Below are positions 8,243 to 17,150 of a stretch of 64,000 bases of DNA, one piece after another. Source of the stretch: an uncultured Pseudomonadota bacterium (GTDB lineage: Bacteria; Pseudomonadota; Gammaproteobacteria; Methylococcales; Methylomonadaceae); the NCBI GenBank assembly GCA_903918375.1, contig CAIXED010000008.1:1-64000 (forward strand), in the 5' to 3' direction. Made by a program: the position numbers and the translations under genes. The notes below the pieces were generated by a model. That model ran no database searches, was not told the DNA's origin, and was given only the letters and a program-made list of their open reading frames with translations. Within the stretch, counting starts at the first letter, position 1, and each line of letters opens with the position of its first letter.

Positions 8243-9289
8243 CTATGCGGCATTAACAGCCAACACATCAACCCCTTCCCAAACTCGTTCAGCGAATTCA
8301 GCATTGATTTCTGGCATGCCGTCTTTTAACCATTGCACCAAAATCTCGGCAACATTCGGGTAAGTGATACGAACCGCATGGGGATTGTGCAACCAATCTT
8401 CGATGACTGCGGCATCAATATCAAACATGGTGTGACCATAGCCCAATTGTTTTAACGCTGCCGCATTAGAAATCTGTTCCATTTGTGCGTGCAACGGTTT
8501 GGCCAAAATCTTTTTACCCAGTTGCAAAGACTCACTGGCTAACTCAAAACCGGCATTGCTGATAATCCCCGCACAATCGTAAACATCGTTTTGGAAACCG
8601 TCTCTGGAAAGCGGCTTGCAAATAATGTGCGAGTATTTTGAAGGTACGACGTGCGGTGAATAAACGTGGAATTCGAAATTCTCAAACGGCGCTAAATGTT
8701 GAATCACTTCATGGCTATCTTCAAATGGCAGATAAACCACGATTTTGTTAGCTTGCACCGACTCTGGCACAGGGTGAGTTTCGATAATCGGCGGCAAAAT
8801 TGGTTGACCAAAATGATGCCAATGCAAACCGACGCCAATATCCACTGGCGCAAAATAATTCATTACTTGATTAGCGATGGGGTCAGAACCTTCGCGCGGG
8901 ATGTTGTGGCGGAAAGCGTATTGATGACCGATGCCGATCACCTGTTTTTTCTGTCTTCTTGCCGCCCAAGCGGTGACTGGCTCAAAATCGCTGATGACCA
9001 AATCATAACCGCTCAAATCCAAAGCTTTAATATCGCGCATAAAGCTGATTGGTTGAGCTTCCAAAGCGGTCTTTAAATAAGACACTTGGCCTTTGTTGGT
9101 GTTAAAGGTCAGGCCAGCTTTAACCTGATAATCACCAAATATTTCCATATCGAAATATTTATCAGCAGGGCGGCCAGTGAACTGAAACGTCACCTCAAAA
9201 CCTGCCGCATAAAGCGCTTTTGCCATCACTCTGGCGCGAGTGATATGACCGTTGCCGGTACCTTGTACACCGTAGAATATTTTTGTCAT
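8243..9289 (-). CDS. Glycosyltransferase-like protein of the MJ1255 family
   Basis: 348 residues. The N-terminus IFYGVQGTGNGHITRARVMA is the nucleotide-sugar transferase GT-B signature (GxGxGHxxR) of the MJ1255/TIGR00661 family. ISNAGFELASESLQLGKKIL (about 247-266) matches the donor-binding SNAGF.E motif near the C-terminus. Related to UDP-GlcNAc transferases such as MurG, but donor and acceptor are not known. No signal peptide or membrane segment. It is an isolated gene, transcribed away from CorA's end, with REP-like repeats after its stop. Confidence 0.75.
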   Translation of the reverse strand: MTKIFYGVQGTGNGHITRARVMAKALYAAGFEVTFQFTGRPADKYFDMEIFGDYQVKAGLTFNTNKGQVSYLKTALEAQPISFMRDIKALDLSGYDLVISDFEPVTAWAARRQKKQVIGIGHQYAFRHNIPREGSDPIANQVMNYFAPVDIGVGLHWHHFGQPILPPIIETHPVPESVQANKIVVYLPFEDSHEVIQHLAPFENFEFHVYSPHVVPSKYSHIICKPLSRDGFQNDVYDCAGIISNAGFELASESLQLGKKILAKPLHAQMEQISNAAALKQLGYGHTMFDIDAAVIEDWLHNPHAVRITYPNVAEILVQWLKDGMPEINAEFAERVWEGVDVLAVNAA

Positions 9290-9428
9290 TCGCTGATCCG
9301 CTAAATTTGCATCGAAACTTAGGGCAAATATTGTTTAAAGCCCCAAGCACTAGCGCCTAGGATAGAAACGATTTATGACAGCGGGATGACGGGTTTTTTA
9401 TAGAATTGTGACAATCAAAATCATGCAA

Positions 9429-10418
9429 TTACAGCCAACGCGCCTTTTTCAATCGCCAATACAGCAAGGCGCTACCCAAAGTCACCACCGCAATCACCAA
9501 CGGATAGCTATATTCCCATTCCAGCTCTGGCATGTGCTTAAAATTCATGCCGTACCAACTAAACACCATGGTCGGAATCGCTAAAATCGAACCCCAACCC
9601 GCCAGTTGTTTGACAACGTCATTTTGTCTGACGGTTTCAAACGTAAGGTGGACTTGCATCGCCGCCAACAACATCTCGCGCATACTGTGAATTGCTTGAT
9701 CAATACGTTTGATATGGTCGGCAATATCGCGGAAATAGACTAAAACATCTTTAGGAATCAACTCATTATGAAAACGCATCAATTCATTGCAAATATCAAT
9801 CACCGGATTAATCGCGGTTTCTAATAACAGCAATTCACGCTTGAGTTTATAGAGGTCTTCCATGGTTTCTCGGCTGGGTTTGTAGGCAAAAATCGCTGCT
9901 TCCAAAACATCAAACCGCGCTTGTAAGCCATGAATCACTGGCATGTAGTTATCGACAATGAAATCCATAATCGCATACAGCGCAAAACCAGGGCCTTTAC
10001 TTAATTGATTGGGCATTGCCTCGCAACGTTCACGAACCTTGCTCAAAGTTTTAGACGCACCGTGACGAACAGTAACCAGAAAACGCGGCCCTAAAAATAA
10101 ATGCGACTCGCCAAATTCAACTTTGTCTTCGCCAAGATGGGCGGTGTGTAAGACGATGAATAAGGAGTCGCCGTATTCTTCAATCTTTGGCCGTTGATGC
10201 GCCGAACAAGCGTCTTCAATAGCCAATTCGTGTAAACCAAATTCTTCCTGAATTTTGCCGAGCAGTTCTTTATTAGCCTCACGCAAACCCAGCCAAATAA
10301 AGGTGTTGTCGCGCTTTAACACTTCGCTAATATCTTCTAAAACCACATCGCCAATCGCGAGGCCGTTTTCATAAGCGACGCATTTCATCACCATGTTGTG
10401 ATTGATGGTATCGATCAA
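9429..10418 (-). CDS. corA: CorA family magnesium/cobalt transporter
   Basis: The signature YGMNFKHMPE between the two C-terminal transmembrane helices identifies CorA. The rest is the large cytoplasmic alpha/beta and helical funnel. Start choice: the longest frame begins at 10469 inside the upstream gene, but a TTG at 10418 lies 6 nt after GAGGAA, which itself overlaps the TGA stop of the upstream lipoprotein gene. That start gives 329 residues, typical of CorA. The tight junction implies co-transcription with the lipoprotein gene. The TTG start is inference from spacing; an ATG at 10394 is the alternative. Confidence 0.85.
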   Translation of the reverse strand: MIDTINHNMVMKCVAYENGLAIGDVVLEDISEVLKRDNTFIWLGLREANKELLGKIQEEFGLHELAIEDACSAHQRPKIEEYGDSLFIVLHTAHLGEDKVEFGESHLFLGPRFLVTVRHGASKTLSKVRERCEAMPNQLSKGPGFALYAIMDFIVDNYMPVIHGLQARFDVLEAAIFAYKPSRETMEDLYKLKRELLLLETAINPVIDICNELMRFHNELIPKDVLVYFRDIADHIKRIDQAIHSMREMLLAAMQVHLTFETVRQNDVVKQLAGWGSILAIPTMVFSWYGMNFKHMPELEWEYSYPLVIAVVTLGSALLYWRLKKARWL

Positions 10419-10428
10419 CGCTGTTTCC

Positions 10429-11604
10429 TCATTTTGAAATGGTAATTTGCGGCGCACCTTTTTGAGCAAGATCGGCCATGGTCATTTGAAATATCTGATG
10501 CAATAAACGAAAGCCTTCGCGATTCCATTGATAGCCTGATTCGGCTTGCACCGCGTAATAAAAGCCTTGGTAATACACCGACAAATTGGCATCGTCTGGC
10601 TCAGTTTTTGACACTGAAATCGCCAAGGTGTGAACCGGATTTTCGCGCACCGAAGGGGTGGCCGGATGTTTGTCGATAGCCAACTCTGGTTCATCATCTA
10701 AATCGCGACCAATAAAATTCAGGACGTTGTAAAAACTTCGCAATCGAAAGAAGCCATGCAACGGCAGTTCGCCAGCGGGATAATCGCCGCGAATATCAAC
10801 CATCACATCATTGATTGAGCCATTATCGGCTTCGTCATTGAGCCTAATCCGCTCGTCGTTGCTCAATAACTGCGGGTCGTAATTGGTGAGAATAATATGA
10901 CCCGCAACCCGTTTGGTGAGCCTTAGTTGTTTGCTTAATGGCAGATGTTCGACTTTGTATTCTTTCTGGACATTAATCAGCTGTTCGCTAGTCATCGAAG
11001 CTTCGCTGATTAGCCAGCTTTGATCAAACCATAACGGCTCGACAAATAAGGTATGTCTATCTTGAACCGAAGAAAGATGGGTCACCGCTTGGCGAAATTT
11101 GCGATAGCCATCGACATCGTTTGACTTGTTATTCAACACATGCTGTTGGCCATTTTCATTAATCCGCAATTCACCGGCTAACAAGCGCAAAATCAAATCC
11201 ACATCGGCACCTTGGCGCAGCAACATGGTTAATTTGTTTTCCTGAAACGGGGTTAACAAGCGGCGGGTAAATTCTTCGCCTTCAATCGGCACGATACTAA
11301 TGGTGGGATTTTCCGACACCGTGCCACCAAAAATCGGTGTCATTAACGCACCGGCTTCGCCAGTTAAAGCAGGGGTTGCGCCAGCATTGAATTGAAAATT
11401 AAAAGTGGCGGCAATATTGGAAACACCGGTGAAATGTAAAGGCTGGTGTTGATGGGCGCGAGCGATGTTCAACAACAATTGCTTGGATTGAATTTCCGTC
11501 GCGGTTTGATCGTAAGCCATAACCGCGTGATCGAGTGCGATAGGGGAGAAGCAGGCTTGTAGGCTTAAGGCGGTGATGATGACTAGGAATTTGGGAGATT
11601 TCAT
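10429..11604 (-). CDS. Predicted lipoprotein of unknown function
   Basis: 391 residues with a lipoprotein signal: Lys near the start, a hydrophobic stretch and the lipobox LQAC (Cys18). After the signal comes DHAVMAYDQTATEIQSKQLL, then segments rich in beta-type sequence (LHFTGVSNIAATFNFQF). I do not recognise a named family. Its stop abuts the CorA ribosome site (11 bp between stop and TTG), so it is likely the first gene of a lipoprotein-corA unit. An envelope location is inferred from the lipobox; a role beside CorA is not established. Confidence 0.7.
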   Translation of the reverse strand: MKSPKFLVIITALSLQACFSPIALDHAVMAYDQTATEIQSKQLLLNIARAHQHQPLHFTGVSNIAATFNFQFNAGATPALTGEAGALMTPIFGGTVSENPTISIVPIEGEEFTRRLLTPFQENKLTMLLRQGADVDLILRLLAGELRINENGQQHVLNNKSNDVDGYRKFRQAVTHLSSVQDRHTLFVEPLWFDQSWLISEASMTSEQLINVQKEYKVEHLPLSKQLRLTKRVAGHIILTNYDPQLLSNDERIRLNDEADNGSINDVMVDIRGDYPAGELPLHGFFRLRSFYNVLNFIGRDLDDEPELAIDKHPATPSVRENPVHTLAISVSKTEPDDANLSVYYQGFYYAVQAESGYQWNREGFRLLHQIFQMTMADLAQKGAPQITISK

Positions 11605-11640
11605 GGGTGAATTTTCAGATCAATGGACAAACAACGGATG

Positions 11641-11853
11641 TTACTTTGGTAAACCATCAATTGAGTCGAGAGCGAAACAACTCAAGTAATCGCTGAACAC
11701 ACCATTTTGTTCAACGTTTTGATTATAAGCCGCTATGGCAGATTGATTTTCGCTAATCCAAGCTTGGCGCTGTTTGTATTGATCAGGTAAATCCATATCA
11801 ACACATGGATTGGTTGAACTTTTTCGTGCTTTTTGATTGTGAGAAATGAACAT
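11641..11853 (-). CDS. Orphan CcdA-like antitoxin, apparently shortened
   Basis: 70 residues. QAWISENQSAIAAYNQNVEQ followed by NGVFSDYLSCF matches the C-terminal toxin-binding part of CcdA antitoxins (W..EN..AI..YN..VE..G.FSD...F). The ribbon-helix-helix N-terminus expected before it is missing or shortened: only about 30 unlike residues precede the motif. No CcdB-like frame is adjacent; the flanking genes are the lipoprotein and sodB. Likely a decaying antitoxin relic, or a solitary antitoxin giving protection against related toxins. Confidence 0.55.
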   Translation of the reverse strand: MFISHNQKARKSSTNPCVDMDLPDQYKQRQAWISENQSAIAAYNQNVEQNGVFSDYLSCFALDSIDGLPK

Positions 11854-11893
11854 GACACCACTGAAACCTTACACAAAACAGCAGTCAAAAAAA

Positions 11894-11921
11894 ATCCCGT
11901 TGCTAAGCTTAACAACGGGAT
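11894..11921 (-). terminator. Terminator downstream of sodB
   Basis: ATCCCGTTG (11894-11902) pairs with CAACGGGAT (11913-11921) around a 10-nt loop. A-runs and T-runs flank it on both sides, so it could act in both directions. It sits 13 bp after the sodB stop. Confidence 0.85.
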
Positions 11922-11934
11922 TTTTTTAACAGTC

Positions 11935-12516
11935 TTACGCTGCGAAGTTAGCGTTAGCTACTTCCCAGTTTACCAATGCCCAGAATGCTTCTAGGTATTT
12001 AGGACGCAAGTTGCGGAAGTCGATGTAGTAAGCGTGTTCCCAAACGTCGCAAGTCAAAATAGGGGTTTGACCAGCAGTTAATGGGCAACCAGCGTTGCTA
12101 GTGCTTACTAATGCCAAGCTACCGTCAGCATTTTTAACCAACCAAGCCCAACCTGAACCGAAAGTGGTTACAGCACATTTGCTGAATTCTTCTTTGAATT
12201 TTTCGAATGAGCCAAAAGTCGCGTTAATTGCATCAGCCAAAGCGCCTGTTGGTTCGCCACCAGCGTTAGGCGCCAAACCATTCCAGTAGAAAGTGTGGTT
12301 CCAAACTTGTGCTGCATTATTGAAAATGCCGCCAGTTGATGTTTTAACGATTTCTTCTAAAGACAAACCTTCAAATTCGGTGCCTGGTACCAAGTTGTTT
12401 AAGTTGGTAACGTAGGTTTGGTGATGTTTGCCGTAGTGGTATTCGATAGTTTCCGCAGAAATGTGCGGTGCTAATGCGTCTTTTTCGTACGGTAATGCAG
12501 GTAATTCAAAAGTCAT
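11935..12516 (-). CDS. sodB: Superoxide dismutase (Fe)
   Basis: 193 residues, the length of E. coli SodB. Metal ligands are visible: His27 in YHYGKHH, His74 in WNHTFYW, and Asp/His in [21 protein letters not shown] and FGSGWAWLV favour the iron-type enzyme over manganese. It converts superoxide to peroxide and oxygen in the cytoplasm. A GGAG ribosome site precedes the ATG. Single gene with its own terminator; the region upstream is shared divergently with the CYTH gene. Confidence 0.95.
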   Translation of the reverse strand: MTFELPALPYEKDALAPHISAETIEYHYGKHHQTYVTNLNNLVPGTEFEGLSLEEIVKTSTGGIFNNAAQVWNHTFYWNGLAPNAGGEPTGALADAINATFGSFEKFKEEFSKCAVTTFGSGWAWLVKNADGSLALVSTSNAGCPLTAGQTPILTCDVWEHAYYIDFRNLRPKYLEAFWALVNWEVANANFAA

Positions 12517-12721
12517 CTTTATTCTCCATGTTGAATGAACAGCAGCAGTTAGGTTAGGGCTAGAAGCCTTTGCGCCTAATTACCTAGTATTATAATAAAG
12601 AATTATCGCAGAACACTAACCGAATGTGAGGAATGGTAAGAACCACCATTAATTTCACCAATTAACCAAGCCGATTGAGATAATTAAACGATTATTGATT
12701 CCCCAACTAACAGGCTTATCT

Positions 12722-13195
12722 ATGGCATTGGAAATTGAACACAAATTTTTACTAGCTAACGATGACTGGCGCGATGAAGTCAGTCACTCGGTGCATTACA
12801 AACAAGGCTATCTCAGTAGCCAACCCACCAGCTCGGTGCGAGTGCGTATTTCGGACTCTCAAGCTTGGTTGAATATCAAAAGCGCGACGATTGGTAATCA
12901 CCGCCAAGAATTTGAATATGAAATTCCAGTCAGCGATGCCAACACGATACTCGATGATCTATGTCACAAGCCGTTAATCGAAAAAATGCGCCATTTTGTA
13001 CAACGTGACCGACATATCTGGGAGATTGATGAGTTCATGGGAGACAATGCTGGGCTGATTGTTGCGGAAATTGAATTGTCTGAACTGGAAGAGGCTTTTG
13101 CAAAACCAAGCTGGATTGGGGCGGAAGTAACCGCTGATTTGCGTTATTACAACAACAATTTAGTTAAACATCCGTTTAAAGATTGGCTGGATTAA
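12722..13195 (+). CDS. CYTH domain protein (triphosphate tunnel metalloenzyme type)
   Basis: 157 residues starting MALEIEHKFLL. The ExExK metal/triphosphate motif is Glu4-Glu6-Lys8. SSVRVRISDSQAWLNIKS supplies the basic strands lining the tunnel, and EIDEF and VAEIELS the acidic strands. Size and motifs match stand-alone bacterial CYTH proteins, many of which hydrolyse inorganic tripolyphosphate. Adenylate or thiamine-triphosphate activity cannot be excluded. The ATG at 12722 is preferred over a TTG at 12695, because the ExExK motif normally begins within the first ten residues. Confidence 0.82.
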   Translation: MALEIEHKFLLANDDWRDEVSHSVHYKQGYLSSQPTSSVRVRISDSQAWLNIKSATIGNHRQEFEYEIPVSDANTILDDLCHKPLIEKMRHFVQRDRHIWEIDEFMGDNAGLIVAEIELSELEEAFAKPSWIGAEVTADLRYYNNNLVKHPFKDWLD

Positions 13196-13295
13196 GGCTA
13201 GTTATTGCTTGCTACCTTGGCGTTTGCGATGGCAGTTATGCCAACTTCGCCAACCGCTTACTGATAAAATCGCGCTTTTTCACTAAATCCACTCT

Positions 13296-14240
13296 ATGCG
13301 CTTAATTCGCGGATTGAATCATCTTCAACCATTTGCCGATGGCTGCGTGCTGACTATCGGTAATTTTGATGGCTTACATTTAGGTCATCAGCAGGTCATC
13401 GATAAACTGGCCGAGAAAGGTCGCCAATTAAATTTACCAACCGTGGCGATGGTGTTCGAACCGCAGCCTTTGGAATATTTCCTTGCCGATCACGCGCCAT
13501 CACGTTTGACTCGTTTGCGAGAAAAAGCCATTCAATTCGCTAAATCACCGATTGATGCGCTGTTAGTATTGCCGTTTAACCGCAAATTAGCCGATTACGA
13601 TGCCGAACAATTTATCAGTGAGATTTTAGTCAAACACTTAAAAGTGAGGCATTTAGTGATTGGCGATGATTTTCATTTTGGCAAAGCGCGGCGTGGTAAT
13701 TTTGCAATGTTGCAAAGCAAAGGCTTGGAGTTTGGGTTTTCGGTGGAAAACAGTATTTCGTTTGAATTAAGCGGCTTGCGTATCAGCAGCACCTTAATCC
13801 GCGATGCTTTAGGTGAAGGCCAATTAGCGGAAGCGAAACGCATGTTGGGGCGTGATTATTCAGTTTGCGGCCGCGTCGCCCATGGCGATAAGCGCGGCAG
13901 ACAATTGGGCTTTCCCACCGCCAATATCGAAATGCTGAGAAGAAACACACCTATGGTTGGTGTGTTTGCGGTGACAATGACAGGCTTGGACGGCAAGATT
14001 TATCAAGGCGTCGCCAACCTCGGCAATCGACCAACCTTTGATGGTGGCGCTAAAGCGGTACTGGAAACCCATTTATTTAATTTCAGCGGCGACATTTATG
14101 GCCGCTATGTCGAAGTGCATTTTAAAGCCAAGATTCGCGATGAAATCCGCTTCGCCAATTTCGAGGCCTTGCAAGCGCAGATCAAACTTGATGTACAGGC
14201 CGCTCAACAAATTTTTGCCAACCTAAATCACCATGACTAA
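13296..14240 (+). CDS. ribF: Bifunctional riboflavin kinase / FAD synthetase
   Basis: 314 residues, the usual RibF length. The N-terminal adenylyltransferase has GNFDGLHLGHQ and ISSTLIRDAL; the C-terminal riboflavin kinase has GFPTANIE and GVANLGNRPTF. It phosphorylates riboflavin to FMN and adenylates FMN to FAD. The stop overlaps the DUF1289 gene by 8 bp. No FMN riboswitch is visible in the 100 bp upstream. Confidence 0.95.
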   Translation: MRLIRGLNHLQPFADGCVLTIGNFDGLHLGHQQVIDKLAEKGRQLNLPTVAMVFEPQPLEYFLADHAPSRLTRLREKAIQFAKSPIDALLVLPFNRKLADYDAEQFISEILVKHLKVRHLVIGDDFHFGKARRGNFAMLQSKGLEFGFSVENSISFELSGLRISSTLIRDALGEGQLAEAKRMLGRDYSVCGRVAHGDKRGRQLGFPTANIEMLRRNTPMVGVFAVTMTGLDGKIYQGVANLGNRPTFDGGAKAVLETHLFNFSGDIYGRYVEVHFKAKIRDEIRFANFEALQAQIKLDVQAAQQIFANLNHHD

Positions 14241-14454
14241 GCCAACCGCCTCACCTTGTATCAAAATTTGCCAATTAGACGACGATGCGATTTGCATCGG
14301 TTGTTACCGCTCCGCATTTGAAATTGGCGCTTGGTCAAAAGCCGATAACCAAACCCAACAAGCAATTCTCGCTACCGCCCAACAACGCCAACGTGATTAT
14401 GCAGCGCGACGACGTAACAGTAATCTAGCCTCAAACAACACCACTAATAAATAA
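14233..14454 (+). CDS. DUF1289 small cysteine protein
   Basis: 73 residues. SPCIKICQLDDDAICIGCYR followed by EIGAW is the DUF1289 pattern: CxxxC, then CxGC and a conserved E-I-x-x-W. The four cysteines suggest a metal site; the function is unknown. The gene overlaps ribF by 8 bp, and its 3' end overlaps the convergent flippase gene by 58 bp, so its last 19 codons are antisense to the flippase C-terminus. Confidence 0.85.
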   Translation: MTKPTASPCIKICQLDDDAICIGCYRSAFEIGAWSKADNQTQQAILATAQQRQRDYAARRRNSNLASNNTTNK

Positions 14455-15863
14455 ACCAACAAACAAGCGGTAGCACTCAGCCAAAGGTTGCAGTGGTATT
14501 CGCTTTGCAGATATTGATTGCCAAAATACAAACCCAAGCCCAATAAAACATAAGCGCTAATTTTGGCTAACGGGTAGGGCACAGGGTAATAAAACCGCCC
14601 CAACGCCCACGAAGCGAGCACCATAAACCCATAGCACGCCAAGGTCGCCCAAGCCGAGCCTAGATAACCAAACTCAGGTATCCAGAGCAGATTTAAGCCC
14701 ACCGTCAGCGCAGCGCCAGCCAACGATACCCAAGCCCCCAGCCCAGTTCTGTCACTCAATTTGTACCAAACCGACAAGTTGACATAAATCCCCAAACACA
14801 AATTCGCCAACAACAAAATCGGTACCACCACCAATCCCTCTCGATATTCTTCACCGATGAAATATTTGAAGAAATCCAAGTACAAAGTCACCACTAAAAA
14901 GATCAACACCCCAGCCATGACAAAATATTGCATCACCAAAGCATAAGCGCGTTTGGCATCAGCACGTCCGGCGTAGGAAAAGAAAAACGGCTCACCGGCA
15001 TAGCGAAAAGCTTGCACGAACAAAGTCATTAAAATCGACAATTTGTAGCAAGCGCCATAGATACCGAGCATCTTTAAGTTGGTCGGCAAATCATAAGGCA
15101 GCATCACTTTCAAAATCGCCCGATCCAGCATTTCGTTAATCATCCCCGCAAAACCAATCACCACCATCGGTAACGAATAACGCAGCATCGGCGCCAAAAT
15201 CCGTGGATCGAGCTTGAATTGAATCGCTTTAAACTGCGGCAACAACAGCAATAACTTCACAAAACTGGCAATCAAATTAGCCCAGAAAATATAAGCCACG
15301 CCTTGTTTTGGATCGTAATAAGCCGCTAAATCCGGCCAAATCGCTAATAACTTCGGACAAGCCAGTAACAAAAACAGATTGAGAGCGATGGTGATAAAAA
15401 TCTCCGCCATCTTGATACCAGCAAATCGCCAAGCTTTATTTTCGGCACGCAAGCGAGCAAACGGCAACGCAGTCACCGCATCCAGCGCCAAAATTGCTGC
15501 AAAACACAGTAAATAATCAGGATGTTGAGGATAGCGTAACCAAGCTGATAAAGGCTGTTGGTAAATAGCGATTACAGCGAAAAATAGCAGGCTACTGGTG
15601 AATAGAAAGCTCAAGCTGCTGCGATAAACGCTGTCATGTTGATAATCTGGATTTTGCCGAAAACGGAAATAACCGGTTTCCAAACCAAACGCCAACAACA
15701 CCGCAAAAAAACCTGCATAGGCGTAAAACTCCGACACCACACCGTATTCGCCAGCAGCAAAGGTGTAAGTGTAAAGCGGTACTAATAGGTAATTGAGAAA
15801 ACGACCAACGATGCTGCTAAGGCCGTAGATGGCGGTTTGGGAGATGAGTTGTCGTAGAGACAC
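14397..15863 (-). CDS. Polysaccharide flippase (Wzx/MOP-type)
   Basis: 488 residues with about twelve to fourteen hydrophobic segments. The N-terminus QTAIYGLSSIVGRFLNYLLV and PLYTYTFAAGEYGVVSEF matches polysaccharide biosynthesis flippases of the MOP superfamily. These move lipid-linked sugars across the inner membrane. No glycosyltransferase cluster is adjacent, so the exported glycan is unknown. Its 3' end overlaps the DUF1289 gene on the other strand. The upstream side borders a long AT-rich region. Confidence 0.85.
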   Translation of the reverse strand: MSLRQLISQTAIYGLSSIVGRFLNYLLVPLYTYTFAAGEYGVVSEFYAYAGFFAVLLAFGLETGYFRFRQNPDYQHDSVYRSSLSFLFTSSLLFFAVIAIYQQPLSAWLRYPQHPDYLLCFAAILALDAVTALPFARLRAENKAWRFAGIKMAEIFITIALNLFLLLACPKLLAIWPDLAAYYDPKQGVAYIFWANLIASFVKLLLLLPQFKAIQFKLDPRILAPMLRYSLPMVVIGFAGMINEMLDRAILKVMLPYDLPTNLKMLGIYGACYKLSILMTLFVQAFRYAGEPFFFSYAGRADAKRAYALVMQYFVMAGVLIFLVVTLYLDFFKYFIGEEYREGLVVVPILLLANLCLGIYVNLSVWYKLSDRTGLGAWVSLAGAALTVGLNLLWIPEFGYLGSAWATLACYGFMVLASWALGRFYYPVPYPLAKISAYVLLGLGLYFGNQYLQSEYHCNLWLSATACLLVYLLVVLFEARLLLRRRAA

Positions 15864-16730
15864 TGAATTATTCCTTCTGATTCGTCAGGCGACAATCGGT
15901 TACGTCAACATAGGAGAGCGATGCTAGAATTTTGAAGGATTTGGCTTATTTTTATAGAAAAGTCTTGTGCAAAATGAATAAATCACTTCCAAGCTTAAAC
16001 CTTTAAAACTTATCGAAAAAATCGAACTTACGAATATAAAAACTAGACTCAGGCACTAACTTTGTCTTCAACTATATGCTAAACAAACCTTTACCTGTTA
16101 ACTCTGTACATGACCGAATGCACTGGATCTGATTACCATGAGATGATCTTGTTTTAAACGGATTGTAACAGAATAACTAATAAGAACAGCAAAACTCCAA
16201 ACTCTAAAAGCATTTGCATTACCCATCTCGACAAGGGCATTTTATAAGCTGTAGAGCAACAATTTATTGCACCTATCTAAACAAAATCGGTTGCAACTGC
16301 CTGTTTTACAGGCCATCTACAAACACAAAAACAATCATATGTCACTGTTTTTTAACAATTTTTTACATATTACCCCTTTATTTAATCCTCATTTTGAAGT
16401 AGACTAAAAAATCAATGTATCAAATCGTTTTAAACATTATTCCTTGATTTCGTTAACACGTTATGAACCTATTGATCTCTAAAAATACTTCTTTGAAAAA
16501 GCATTCATGGCAATCCCGAATTACCTAATGCTGCTTCCAAAGAAACACAGAATTACTACGACAAAAATACCGACAGAAATTCAGGTTTCACCAGCGACCC
16601 AACCTAATATCATCAAGCCCTAAATCTTTCCGGATAATTTTAGGTAAGAAGGTCTAAGTTGCTTAACAAATGATTTATGCAACAAACCATAAATTTTAAA
16701 ATTTTATAAAAAACACCTAGGGAGCCATAA
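15864..16730. other. AT-rich non-coding stretch
   Basis: About 870 bp with no supported gene. A 62-codon frame at 16214-16402 has no ribosome site or recognisable sequence and is not called. The composition shifts to AT-rich here and stays so to about 18.2 kb, marking the left side of an accessory island. No tRNA, integrase or direct repeat marking an attachment site was seen. Confidence 0.5.
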
Positions 16731-17150
16731 ATGATGCAAGAAAAATTCATTGATAAACTACAAAAAATAATTTCAACTTGTAATTCAGAGGGCATGTACA
16801 GGGGTAACTATATCCCTGAAAATAAACTATCTAACGCAATAAAACACTTCTCTTTTGATACAACAGACACTCCTCTTGCGCTAATAGACACTACTGTTTT
16901 CGGTTCAGCAAAATTAGGCATGATCATCGGACATAAGGGAATATATTTTAAGAATGACTGGAATGTAGAATCGGTTCGTAATTTTTTATCATGGCAAGAA
17001 ATAGCCGAATCTGACTTCAAAATTAGAAAGAAAACGTTTGAAATTGAAATACTACCTAATTGCAACTTCGGCATGTCTGCTGCTAACATGAAGAGAGATG
17101 CTCTTATTGATCTATTAACAGAAATTACAGAATCTTATAACAACATGTAA
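16731..17150 (+). CDS. Unrecognised protein with a PH-like pattern; N-terminal part of a split gene
   Basis: 139 residues, ATG after AGGGAGCC, a good ribosome site. The core LALIDTTVFGSAKLGMIIG followed by HKGIYFKNDW and LSWQEIAESDF has the strand-turn-strand pattern of small PH-like domains that open with 'DxTxFGsak.G...T.kGiy.kn'. I do not know its function. Translation ends at TAA 17148-17150, but the same frame then stays open for 346 more codons with no ATG near the restart. This may be the N-terminal module of a larger protein. AT-rich codon use fits transferred DNA. Confidence 0.6.
   Translation: MMQEKFIDKLQKIISTCNSEGMYRGNYIPENKLSNAIKHFSFDTTDTPLALIDTTVFGSAKLGMIIGHKGIYFKNDWNVESVRNFLSWQEIAESDFKIRKKTFEIEILPNCNFGMSAANMKRDALIDLLTEITESYNNM

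Noticed and set aside
11733-11915. 60-codon frame overlapping the CcdA-like gene
   Set aside because: It is in another frame; the CcdA motif lies in the 11641-11853 frame.
16214-16402. 62-codon frame in the AT-rich gap
   Set aside because: No ribosome site and no coherent protein pattern; expected by chance in 870 bp.
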